IMG/VR virus record: IMGVR_UViG_3300013127_001003 | Span: 1 to 20,398 of that record | Reading direction: 5' to 3' (one strand) | Length of the DNA: 20,398 nucleotides | Source: a virus | Shown: in pieces, positions 5,989-11,558 of the stretch | How the letters are laid out: the number at the start of each line of letters is the position of its first letter | Numbering within the stretch: position 1 is the stretch's first letter | The notes under the pieces: model-generated | Told to the model about the DNA's origin: nothing | Seen by the model: only the letters and a program-made list of their open reading frames with translations | Database searches by the model: none | Program-made: the position numbers and the translations under genes

Positions 5989-6062
5989 GCTATTGTAGCT
6001 CAGTTGGATAGAGCAACGGTTTTGTAAACCGTAGGTCGTCGGTTCAAGTCCGACCAGTAGCT
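5989..6062 (+). tRNA. tRNA-Thr (anticodon TGT)
   Basis: Acceptor GCTATTG pairs with CAGTAGC (one G-T). The anticodon loop TTTGTAA gives TGT and the T-arm is GTCGG-TTCAAGT-CCGAC. Discriminator T; no encoded CCA. A late-type promoter abuts its 3' end. Confidence 0.95.
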
Positions 6063-6070
6063 TATAAATA
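6063..6070 (+). promoter_or_regulatory. T4-type late promoter TATAAATA
   Basis: An exact TATAAATA octamer, the T4 late-promoter core, starts one base after tRNA-Thr. It sits 19 nt before the first ATG of the AT-rich cassette (6089), which fits phage-controlled late expression of that cassette. The surrounding A/T tract raises the chance of a random match. Confidence 0.6.
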
Positions 6071-6088
6071 AAAAAAATAATATTGGTT

Positions 6089-6331
6089 ATGCTAAAAATT
6101 AGTAAAGAACATTTGAAAAAAAGTCAAGAGACTTATGGCAGTCATTTAATTTGGGCAACCTATGCTGGGATCAAGATGATCTTGGTGGGATGTTCTAGTA
6201 TTGTACATGGAATTGTTCCTGCATTTTTTCAAGGAACTGCAGCTAAGACTGTTATTGATTTTTATCATAAACGTTTGGTAAATCATCCAAATAATGAATA
6301 TCAAGACTATATCGATCAGTATAAAAAATGA
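6089..6331 (+). CDS. Small conserved membrane-associated protein, 80 aa (resembles DUF6356-type)
   Basis: Function unknown. The product starts MLKISKEHLKKSQETY, followed by a moderately hydrophobic stretch (residues ~20-50: HLIWATYAGIKMILVG, then SSIVHGIVPAFF). The C-terminal part is DFYHKRLVNHPNNEYQ. The pattern of a hydrophobic middle plus HPN resembles, from memory, a small family called DUF6356. A TTG at 6083 is a poorer alternative start. Its TGA overlaps the ATG of the adenylate-forming enzyme (ATGA at 6328), so the two are probably translationally coupled. It follows a late promoter. Confidence 0.7.
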   Translation: MLKISKEHLKKSQETYGSHLIWATYAGIKMILVGCSSIVHGIVPAFFQGTAAKTVIDFYHKRLVNHPNNEYQDYIDQYKK

Positions 6332-7818
6332 TTATTACTAGAGAAATTATTAACAAAAATATAAAATTTTATGATGTGAAGGTGCCAGGTCCAGATGAGG
6401 ATGACCTCGATCCAGGGTGCTTTGAGTATACATATAGCGATTTATCTATTGCAATAGATTTATATAAAAATTTACTAATAGATAATGGAGTATCTCCACA
6501 GGAAACAGTAACAATTGGAGAACTTCCCTCTATATGGCAGATTGCTGCATTGTTTGCAGCATTTGAACTTGGATTAAAAGTTAGCATCAGTGATTATTAT
6601 AAATCACCAATTGTATCAAGAAGCAAACACAAAAAATTTGAATTGGATTCGAAAACAAAAGCATTGCTTCCAATAGATTATGCATTAAGAGATAAAAAAC
6701 AGAATAGTAATAAATTATTATATAATACAAGGATCTCAAGTAAAGAAATAGTCCACAAATTTTCTTACCAAGATTTAAATTCTAATTCTATAGAACTAAA
6801 AAAATATCCTCATAATACAGAAGATGATTTTATAGCAGTAAAAAGTGCTACTAGTGGGACAACAGGAGCTCCAAAATGTGTGGAACATTCTCATCGTTTT
6901 TTGTATGAATTAGCACATAGGAATAGTAAATTATTTTCGGGAGATTATTGTTGTTATAGAAACCATAACTTTAATCATGGCAGCAGTTTATTTTGTTATA
7001 TTGTACCGGCTTTAATTTCTAAAGATATATCCAATTTTTATTCATTTGAAGGTAGAGATCACGTAGGATTTTTGCAGTTTATATCTTCATTAAAAAGAAA
7101 AACTCATCTAATGTTTCCATATATTACTCAAATTGAACACTTTTTAAATTACTTAAATGATGTTGATAAAAAATGTCCAAATATTATTGCTCATGTATTG
7201 ACATTTATCCCTAAACCTTGGAAAAATGAGTTTTATTCGAATAAAATAATTGGTGATGTTATTAGTAATTTTGGTAGTAATGAAACAACGGGACCAGTTT
7301 TCTTAAATAAACTTAGTGATGATCAATTTCTAGAGTGTCAATATAAATTAATTGATAATTTTTTTAAAGTCAAAATAGTTAGAACTGGATTGCAAGTTGA
7401 TATGCCAGTATATAATAAATCTATTATAATGAATGATAGATTTGAATCTAATGGAGCGAATTCTTTTGTTCATACAGGAAGATCTAATTTTATTAGAATT
7501 AATGATACTGAAGTGCAAATAGAAAAATACCAAATTTTAATTGAAGAAACAATAAATGGAACTTTAGTATATGATCAAATTAGATCTAAAATTTATTTGG
7601 CAATATGGGATGTAAGTTATACTACTAAAGATACTAACATAACTTCACTTATCAATGATGCAAATGCTAAATTAAAAGATTTATCTTTATATAAACATTA
7701 TATAAGTAAATATACAATTTTAAATTATGAAGATTATCTTGGTGCAATAAAACTTGATATGGAAAAATTGCGAGAATATTTTAGAAATCCTGATGAAGAT
7801 TATCAAACAATCGATTAG
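6328..7818 (+). CDS. ANL-superfamily adenylate-forming enzyme (acyl/aryl-CoA-synthetase-like AMP ligase), 496 aa
   Basis: Should activate a carboxylic acid as an acyl-adenylate; substrate and acceptor are unknown. The core motifs are present in order: A3 P-loop SATSGTTGAPKC (173-184), A5 FGSNETTG (315-322), an A7-like Asp (ND370RFE), A8 hinge GRSNFIRIN (384-392) and the A10 catalytic Lys in LGAIK475. The length is typical of a stand-alone ligase, and no carrier-protein or condensation domain is fused. No carrier protein is visible nearby. The gene is strikingly AT-rich (one sampled 60-nt block, 7321-7380, is ~18% G+C), unlike nrdAB or the sugar operon. It is coupled by ATGA to the upstream small protein and overlaps or abuts the next oxygenase. 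Such enzymes are unusual in phages and suggest acquired cargo. Confidence 0.85.
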   Translation: MIITREIINKNIKFYDVKVPGPDEDDLDPGCFEYTYSDLSIAIDLYKNLLIDNGVSPQETVTIGELPSIWQIAALFAAFELGLKVSISDYYKSPIVSRSKHKKFELDSKTKALLPIDYALRDKKQNSNKLLYNTRISSKEIVHKFSYQDLNSNSIELKKYPHNTEDDFIAVKSATSGTTGAPKCVEHSHRFLYELAHRNSKLFSGDYCCYRNHNFNHGSSLFCYIVPALISKDISNFYSFEGRDHVGFLQFISSLKRKTHLMFPYITQIEHFLNYLNDVDKKCPNIIAHVLTFIPKPWKNEFYSNKIIGDVISNFGSNETTGPVFLNKLSDDQFLECQYKLIDNFFKVKIVRTGLQVDMPVYNKSIIMNDRFESNGANSFVHTGRSNFIRINDTEVQIEKYQILIEETINGTLVYDQIRSKIYLAIWDVSYTTKDTNITSLINDANAKLKDLSLYKHYISKYTILNYEDYLGAIKLDMEKLREYFRNPDEDYQTID

Positions 7819-8287
7819 AATGGAATTGGTTCAGTTTTGTAATCAAGAAATAGATGCATTGATATCTGAGCGTGTTTGGTCGTCTAATCAGATTACCTGG
7901 GATGAAAGTTTATTTGCCGACATTCCAGGTATTTGTTTATCTGCAGATGTATCTTTTCTCTTAGAAAGAGAATTGAAGAAAGAATTATTACGTCATCTAC
8001 CTAAGGTAGATAAGATTATTATTAATTATAATCTATGGTTGAAAAATTCTGGTATTCGTTGGCATACAGATGCCAATTATGCTTTTGGTGCTACATTATA
8101 TTTAAATGATTGGGATAAGAAGTGGGGCGGTTTGTTTTTATGGGAAGATGTAGATGAACAAATCCATGCGTTGTGCCCACAATCAAATGTGCTTGTAATA
8201 AATACGGAAGCAGAAAGTCATTCTGTAACACAAGTTTCTTCTATAGCGTCTTATCCAAGAAGGTCTTTACAAATCTGGGGAATATAA
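7793..8287 (+). CDS. 2-oxoglutarate/Fe(II)-dependent oxygenase (prolyl-4-hydroxylase-like), ~164 aa
   Basis: Probably hydroxylates a small molecule or peptide using 2-oxoglutarate and oxygen. It has the jelly-roll facial triad and cosubstrate Arg: W-H-x-D (H82/D84 in numbering from ATG 7820), then the LYLND and WGGLFLW strands, the distal His in ESHSV (H134), and R147-R148 in YPRRSLQIW. Possible starts are ATG 7793 (chosen; overlaps the AMP ligase by 26 nt) and ATG 7820 (two bases after it); neither has a clear ribosome binding site. It ends three bases before the radical SAM gene. It shares the AT-rich composition of the cassette. Confidence 0.85.
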   Translation: MKIIKQSIRMELVQFCNQEIDALISERVWSSNQITWDESLFADIPGICLSADVSFLLERELKKELLRHLPKVDKIIINYNLWLKNSGIRWHTDANYAFGATLYLNDWDKKWGGLFLWEDVDEQIHALCPQSNVLVINTEAESHSVTQVSSIASYPRRSLQIWGI

Positions 8288-8290
8288 TCT

Positions 8291-9406
8291 ATGAAAAATA
8301 TTTGTAAATCTCCTTTTACTGGATTTGTTATTGGCACACAAGGAGATATTTTTTATTGCTGTATGGGAATTCGTGATATCTATAAGATATCAAATATTAA
8401 TGAAATTGATGATTTAGGAGAATTTTTTAAAACATCTCCAGATCTTAAGAGTGTACGAAGAAAATTTATGGATGGTGAGTTTGAAAAAATTTCCCCGTGT
8501 TTTGAATGTCTTGAAAAGGAAAAAAAATTCATAAAAACATTTAAAGATAGTATCGATAAAAAATTTCCAAATAATATTGATGATATAAAACTTAGATACT
8601 TGGAATTAACCACTAGTAATATTTGTAATGCTGTCTGTTCAACATGTAATAGTTACTTAAGTTCTTCTTGGAAAAAATATGATAGTTTGTTTGGTAGAAT
8701 AGAATTTCCTCTGCAAAAATTATCAAATTCTTCTATTAATAAAATAAAAAATATTTTGTCAGGACTAGAATACATGATAATAAAAGGTGGGGAACCTTTT
8801 GCGGATGATAATAATATTTCAATTTTAGAAAATCTTTTTGATATTAATAAAGAATGCGAAGTTGCTATAGTAACAAACATGTCTTTATTGAGAGAAAATC
8901 ATATTCGTGTCTTAAATAAAAATCCTAGTAAAGTAAATTTAACAGCTAGTATAGATGGAACTAAAGAAATTTATTCATGGATTAGAAGCACTGATTTTGA
9001 TGTAGTAGTTGCAAACATGAAAAAAGTATATGATCAGACAGGAATAAGATTTGATATTAGCATTACGTTATCAATTTATAACTTCTTTAATATTATTGAT
9101 ATTATTGAATATTTTTCAAGTAAATTATATGTAAAATCAATAGAATTTTCTAATATTTTGCACAAACCTGTAGCGTGTTCTATACAATCATTGCCTGAGA
9201 ATATATTTAATATTCAAAAGAAAAAAATATATGATAATAAAATATTTTGCGATAACGTAACTTCAGAATCATTTGAAAAATTAAATAATTTTTTGCATAT
9301 AAAAGAAAATAAAGAGTTAGTTTTTGATCATATACATAAAATAAATCAAATCAGAGGATTTGATATTTGTGATTATGTTCCAGAACTTAAAGACTGGAGG
9401 GGTTGA
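8291..9406 (+). CDS. Radical SAM protein with an unusual N-terminal Cys-rich (SPASM/twitch-like) region, 371 aa
   Basis: Radical SAM enzyme: LELTTSNIC112-NAVC116-STC119 is the CxxxCxxC [4Fe-4S] motif, and GGE (166-168, KGGEPF) is the SAM-binding motif. Before this domain, residues 1-75 contain C5, C23-C24 (GDIFYCCMG) and C70-C73 (CFEC). That pattern looks like an auxiliary-cluster SPASM/twitch segment, which normally lies C-terminal. The C-terminal ~170 residues complete the barrel and hold few Cys. Radical SAM/SPASM enzymes often modify peptides or sugars, but the substrate here is unknown. The gene is very AT-rich (block 8701-8760 is ~18% G+C). Its stop codon lies inside the -35 box of the next tRNA promoter. 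Confidence 0.88.
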   Translation: MKNICKSPFTGFVIGTQGDIFYCCMGIRDIYKISNINEIDDLGEFFKTSPDLKSVRRKFMDGEFEKISPCFECLEKEKKFIKTFKDSIDKKFPNNIDDIKLRYLELTTSNICNAVCSTCNSYLSSSWKKYDSLFGRIEFPLQKLSNSSINKIKNILSGLEYMIIKGGEPFADDNNISILENLFDINKECEVAIVTNMSLLRENHIRVLNKNPSKVNLTASIDGTKEIYSWIRSTDFDVVVANMKKVYDQTGIRFDISITLSIYNFFNIIDIIEYFSSKLYVKSIEFSNILHKPVACSIQSLPENIFNIQKKKIYDNKIFCDNVTSESFEKLNNFLHIKENKELVFDHIHKINQIRGFDICDYVPELKDWRG

Positions 9407-9431
9407 CAGAAAAATAAAATTTTGGTATAGT
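9403..9431 (+). promoter_or_regulatory. Sigma-70-type promoter of the tRNA-Leu/Gly/Val group
   Basis: TTGACA (9403-9408), 17-bp spacer, TATAGT (9426-9431) with a TGG extended -10. The predicted transcript starts near 9438, ahead of a tiny ORF and a hairpin that precede tRNA-Leu. Confidence 0.65.
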
Positions 9432-9452
9432 ATACAGGTGTGAAGGAAGTGC

Positions 9453-9486
9453 AATGGGCATGAGAGATCTGTAAGTCCCATTTTTT
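9453..9486 (+). terminator. Hairpin with T6 tract directly before tRNA-Leu (attenuator-like)
   Basis: AATGGG (9453-9458) pairs with CCCATT (9477-9482) around an 18-nt loop, and six T (9481-9486) end exactly at the first base of tRNA-Leu. The stem is short, so termination would be partial. It overlaps a six-codon ORF with a strong ribosome binding site (GAAGGAAG 9442-9449, ATG 9454, TAA 9472-9474; peptide MGMRDL). This resembles a leader-peptide arrangement, but that role is speculative. Confidence 0.4.
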
Positions 9487-9568
9487 GTCGGTGTGGCGGA
9501 ATTGGTAGACGCGCTGGGTTTAGGTTCCAGTGGGGTATCCCGTGAAGGTTCAAGTCCTTTCACCGACA
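9487..9568 (+). tRNA. tRNA-Leu (anticodon TAG)
   Basis: Acceptor GTCGGTG pairs with CACCGAC. The D-arm is GGCGGAATTGGTAGAC, the anticodon loop TTTAGGT gives TAG, and a variable arm typical of class II tRNAs is present, followed by the T-loop TTCAAGT. Discriminator A; no encoded CCA. Confidence 0.95.
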
Positions 9569-9654
9569 TTGGTACTCGCTAGGCAGATATCCTAGAAGGA
9601 GACCAAGTTAGATTGTTTGCGCTGGACAGATAAACCAGAATGCCGCAATCTTTC
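9569..9654 (+). other. Structured spacer between tRNA-Leu and tRNA-Gly
   Basis: These 86 nt show no ORF but two nested hairpins: TTGGT/ACCAA (about 9570-9605) enclosing CTAGG/CCTAG, then GATTG/CAATC (about 9611-9650) enclosing CTGG/CCAG. No tRNA fold could be completed. It may be a decayed tRNA, a processing spacer or a small structured RNA. Confidence 0.35.
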
Positions 9655-9726
9655 GCGGAATTAGTTCAGTGGTAGAACGTCAGCCTTCCAAGCTGAATGT
9701 CATCGGTTCAAGTCCGATATTCCGCT
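9655..9726 (+). tRNA. tRNA-Gly (anticodon TCC), CCA encoded at 9727-9729
   Basis: Acceptor GCGGAAT pairs with ATTCCGC. The anticodon loop CTTCCAA gives TCC and the T-arm is ATCGG-TTCAAGT-CCGAT. The discriminator T is followed by an encoded CCA, and the next base starts tRNA-Val, so the two tRNAs abut without spacer. Confidence 0.95.
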
Positions 9727-9729
9727 CCA

Positions 9730-9801
9730 GGGTGATTAGCTCAGCGGTAGAGCATCTCGTTTACACCGAGGCTGTCGGCAGTTCGATCCTGTCATCACCC
9801 A
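9730..9801 (+). tRNA. tRNA-Val (anticodon TAC)
   Basis: Acceptor GGGTGAT pairs with ATCACCC. The anticodon loop TTTACAC gives TAC and the T-arm is GGCAG-TTCGATC-CTGTC (one G-T). Discriminator A; no encoded CCA. Confidence 0.95.
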
Positions 9802-9842
9802 TATCAATAAGTAAAAAGTAGTAGATAAGAAAGTGTAATAAG

Positions 9843-10349
9843 ATGAAAACTTTTTCTCAGTTCATGGTAGAATGTCAGCACATCCAAGAGACCTCGCTCA
9901 ATCGTGTCAAGTCTAAATCGGATAAAGGTGGCATGGCAATTATGTCCGCTGAACGTGGAGACAAATCTAAGTCTCAAAATAAAGCACGATCCAGGCAATT
10001 GGCGAAGGATATTCGCGGCGCTGGTCTTCCTGGTCCGACAAAAGTCAAAGGAAGATATACAGAAAATCCTGGAACAAAGGATGAAAAAAAAGTTTCTGAA
10101 AAATCTTATGTAGTTTCTTCTGGTAAGAAAGGAAAGAGAAAATTCAAAAAAGCAATTACTAAACTTGGCGCTAAGTACAATCAAGATTCTGTATTAGTTC
10201 AAAAGAAAAAGTCTGCAAGTCTTACTGGAACTTCCAAAACATCTTGGCCAGGTAAAGGTAAAAATGTTAAAGTTGGAAAAATGAACCCAGGTAAAACTGG
10301 TGAATTTGATACTAAAGTGAAAAACAAAACATTTACTTATGAAAACTAA
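9843..10349 (+). CDS. Conserved T4-like cyanophage protein, basic, 168 aa
   Basis: Function unknown. The N-terminus MKTFSQFMVE is a start shared by several T4-like cyanophage proteins I recall. The rest is strongly basic and Lys/Gly/Ser-rich: MSAERGDKSKSQN (34-46), a conserved-looking core DIRGAGLPGPTKVKGRY (56-72), KSYVVSSGKKGKRKFKKA (87-104) and KYNQDSVLVQKKK (111-123). No transmembrane segment. The basic nature suggests nucleic-acid or virion association, but that is inference. It overlaps the next small gene by 11 nt and has no clear Shine-Dalgarno sequence. Confidence 0.8.
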   Translation: MKTFSQFMVECQHIQETSLNRVKSKSDKGGMAIMSAERGDKSKSQNKARSRQLAKDIRGAGLPGPTKVKGRYTENPGTKDEKKVSEKSYVVSSGKKGKRKFKKAITKLGAKYNQDSVLVQKKKSASLTGTSKTSWPGKGKNVKVGKMNPGKTGEFDTKVKNKTFTYEN

Positions 10350-10524
10350 ATTTCCATTTCCACATGTAGTGGACTGTAACGAAAAAACTGTATGGGTGCT
10401 TTGTGATAGTGCTATCACTGCAATGGGCGTTGGTTCTATTGTAAAAAAATTCTATCCTGGGTATACTCCTAAAATTGCCAGTAAGGAATATTTTCAAACC
10501 CTAAATAACCAAAAGCAACTTTGA
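10339..10524 (+). CDS. Hypothetical protein, 61 aa
   Basis: Not recognised. The ATG at 10339 overlaps the end of the previous gene (ATGAAAACTAA). The product has a hydrophobic N-terminal half (FPFPHVVDCNEKTVWVLCDS, residues 5-24, then AITAMGVGSIV) and a basic, aromatic C-terminal half (KKFYPGYTPKIASKEYFQ). The hydrophobicity is too broken for a confident membrane helix. Codon use and the tight spacing (2 nt to the next ATG) support translation. Confidence 0.55.
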   Translation: MKTKFPFPHVVDCNEKTVWVLCDSAITAMGVGSIVKKFYPGYTPKIASKEYFQTLNNQKQL

Positions 10525-10525
10525 A

Positions 10526-10723
10526 ATGAAACTATCCAAACTCAAGAAAATCATTCAAAAACCCTTGAGGTTTCATCATCAGGATATACATGAAGAGTTA
10601 GAAGACATTAAAAATGAACTCAAACACATTAATGATACGTTGCAAGTGTTGCAACAAGGAGTTGAAGAGCTCCTCAAAGCGAATAGTTTGCGGATGCCCC
10701 AATCGGGCAACGATTTATGGTGA
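10526..10723 (+). CDS. Small coiled-coil protein, 65 aa, overlapping the next gene
   Basis: Not recognised. The product starts MKLSKLKKIIQKPLRF and continues with a clear heptad pattern (residues ~20-52: IHEELEDIKNELKHIND, then TLQVLQQGVEELL), so a parallel coiled coil is likely. The stop at 10721-10723 lies 92 nt inside the start of the zinc-ribbon gene in another frame. It begins one base after the previous stop. The coiled-coil part lies mostly outside the overlap, which favours a real gene whose tail is constrained by its neighbour. Confidence 0.55.
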   Translation: MKLSKLKKIIQKPLRFHHQDIHEELEDIKNELKHINDTLQVLQQGVEELLKANSLRMPQSGNDLW

Positions 10724-10874
10724 TAAGATTTCAGCAGTAGATCTTTCACAAATCGTTGTCTTAGAAGGGTTTACAAAAAAGCAATCTTCTAGTATACTAA
10801 GTAAAGATGACCTCGCTTTTCAGGAAGCAAGGCGTCAACGAAAAGTTAGAAAACTTGAATTTGAAATTCGCTAA
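10632..10874 (+). CDS. Small zinc-ribbon-like cyanophage protein, 80 aa
   Basis: Function unknown. From ATG 10632 the product begins MIRCKCCNKELKSSSKR with C4/C6/C7, followed by VCGCPNR at about 19-25, giving a four- to five-Cys zinc-ribbon-like pattern. ATIYGDKISAVDLSQIVVLEG follows, a segment I associate with conserved T4-like cyanophage proteins. An in-frame ATG at 10614 would add six residues before the Cys motif. The C-terminus is basic (ARRQRKVRKLEFEIR). It overlaps the coiled-coil gene by 92 nt, and its TAA overlaps the next ATG (TAATG). Confidence 0.65.
   Translation: MIRCKCCNKELKSSSKRIVCGCPNRATIYGDKISAVDLSQIVVLEGFTKKQSSSILSKDDLAFQEARRQRKVRKLEFEIR
10770..10798 (+). promoter_or_regulatory. 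Possible sigma-70-type promoter upstream of the Ser/Ala/Pro tRNA group
   Basis: TTTACA (10770-10775), 17-bp spacer, TATACT (10793-10798). It lies inside the zinc-ribbon gene and would supply the small membrane gene at 10874 and the tRNAs after it. Confidence 0.45.
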
Positions 10875-11131
10875 TGTGGAGACTTTGGTGTAAATCGTTA
10901 GGTGAGAAAGCTTCTGATGAAAATCATGAAGCAGATCGCATAGCAATTATACGGACAGTAATCTTCACTACATACTTTATAACAAATGCATTTATTGTTG
11001 CAGGCGTTATAAGACATTGGAATGATTGTGAATGGAAGCGTGGCCGAGTGGTTTATGGCAGTAGTCTTGAAAACTACCGTGTTAGTAGCACCGTTGGTTC
11101 GAATCCAACCGCTTCCGCCTTGGGGAATTAG
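10874..11131 (+). CDS. Small membrane protein whose frame reads through tRNA-Ser and stops in tRNA-Ala
   Basis: The first ~50 residues look real: MWRLWCKSLGEKASDENHEAD, then one transmembrane segment (about 27-46, IRTVIFTTYF onward) and IRHW. I recall cyanophage homologues of this shape about 50 residues long. Here no stop occurs before tRNA-Ser (11034). The frame crosses the whole tRNA and ends at TAG 11129-11131, which is U8-A9-G10 of tRNA-Ala. Residues after ~53 are therefore probably not a selected protein tail. Its ATG overlaps the previous stop (TAATG). Confidence 0.5.
   Translation: MWRLWCKSLGEKASDENHEADRIAIIRTVIFTTYFITNAFIVAGVIRHWNDCEWKRGRVVYGSSLENYRVSSTVGSNPTASALGN
11034..11117 (+). 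tRNA. tRNA-Ser (anticodon TGA)
   Basis: Acceptor GGAAGCG pairs with CGCTTCC. The D-region is TGGCCGAGTGGTTTATGGC, the anticodon loop CTTGAAA gives TGA, and a long variable arm precedes the T-arm GTTGG-TTCGAAT-CCAAC. Discriminator G; no encoded CCA. Confidence 0.95.
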
Positions 11132-11194
11132 CTCAGTTGGTAGAGCGCCTGCTTTGCAAGCAGGATGTCAGCGGTTCGAGTCCGCTATTCTCCA
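11122..11194 (+). tRNA. tRNA-Ala (anticodon TGC), CCA encoded at 11195-11197
   Basis: Acceptor GGGGAAT pairs with ATTCTCC (one G-T). The anticodon loop TTTGCAA gives TGC and the T-arm is AGCGG-TTCGAGT-CCGCT. Discriminator A is followed by an encoded CCA, and tRNA-Pro begins at the next base. Confidence 0.96.
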
Positions 11195-11197
11195 CCA

Positions 11198-11269
11198 CGG
11201 AGTGTAAGTCAGCGGTAGACGGCTGCTTTTGGGAAGCAGAAGACGTTGGTTCGATCCCAACCACTCCGA
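11198..11269 (+). tRNA. tRNA-Pro (anticodon TGG)
   Basis: Acceptor CGGAGTG pairs with CACTCCG. The anticodon stem-loop CTGCT-TTTGGGA-AGCAG gives TGG and the T-arm is GTTGG-TTCGATC-CCAAC. Discriminator A; no encoded CCA. The D-arm (AAGTCAGCGGTAGAC) departs from the usual TAGCTCAG. Confidence 0.92.
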
Positions 11270-11272
11270 CTA

Positions 11273-11294
11273 GGCACTTGACATAAGTGCCTTT
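11273..11294 (+). terminator. Hairpin terminator of the tRNA group, overlapping the next promoter
   Basis: GGCACTT (11273-11279) / AAGTGCC (11285-11291) with a 5-nt loop and a short TTT, four bases after tRNA-Pro. The -35 box of the following promoter occupies the loop and stem. Confidence 0.6.
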
Positions 11295-11306
11295 ACATCC
11301 TATACT
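11278..11306 (+). promoter_or_regulatory. Sigma-70-type promoter before the 75-aa gene
   Basis: TTGACA (11278-11283), 17-bp spacer, TATACT (11301-11306). The start site would be near 11313, shortly before the ATG at 11331. The -35 box is embedded in the tRNA terminator hairpin. Transcription could continue into the sugar operon. Confidence 0.65.
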
Positions 11307-11330
11307 AGATACGTAAACATTCAATAACAA

Positions 11331-11558
11331 ATGTCTCGCAGTCCATTCTTTTCTAAGTTCAAGACGGACATCAAAAAACTTACTGCTGCCGTCGAGGGTA
11401 CTTTTTATCTCGATGAAGAATATCCAAAACTATATGAAAAGCTTTATAAGTATTACAAGTCCCGCAACGTATATTTTTACGATGATGTGGAAAAAGATTA
11501 TAATGTAATTCTTGACAATCTTGAATACGATCTTATGGATGCAGGTGTTCTAGTATAA
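11331..11558 (+). CDS. Conserved hypothetical cyanophage protein, 75 aa
   Basis: Function unknown. The product starts MSRSPFFSKFKTDIKKL and is acidic and very Tyr-rich in its second half (YLDEEYPKLYEKLYKYYKSR, residues 26-45, then YFYDDVEKDY). It is probably helical and soluble, with no motif I recognise. A good sigma-70 promoter lies 25 nt upstream; no strong Shine-Dalgarno sequence is visible. It is the last gene before the non-coding structured stretch that precedes the sugar operon. Confidence 0.65.
   Translation: MSRSPFFSKFKTDIKKLTAAVEGTFYLDEEYPKLYEKLYKYYKSRNVYFYDDVEKDYNVILDNLEYDLMDAGVLV

Noticed and set aside
9317-9569. Minus-strand ORFs ending in tRNA-Leu
   Set aside because: They are antisense to tRNA-Leu and the radical SAM 3' end, and resemble typical tRNA-derived spurious proteins.
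9804-10184. 126-codon minus-strand ORF
   Set aside because: It is the antisense image of the Lys-rich 168-aa protein (Phe/Leu-rich shadow).
5659-11269. tRNA genes as prophage-type integration sites (att duplications)
   Set aside because: No repeated tRNA 3' fragment or integrase gene is visible in the window; this is a normal lytic-phage tRNA array.
11022-11330. ORFs on both strands over tRNA-Ser/Ala/Pro (for example 11022-11207 + and 11133-11330 -)
   Set aside because: The peptides (such as GISSVGRAPALQAG) are translated tRNA sequence, a known annotation artefact.
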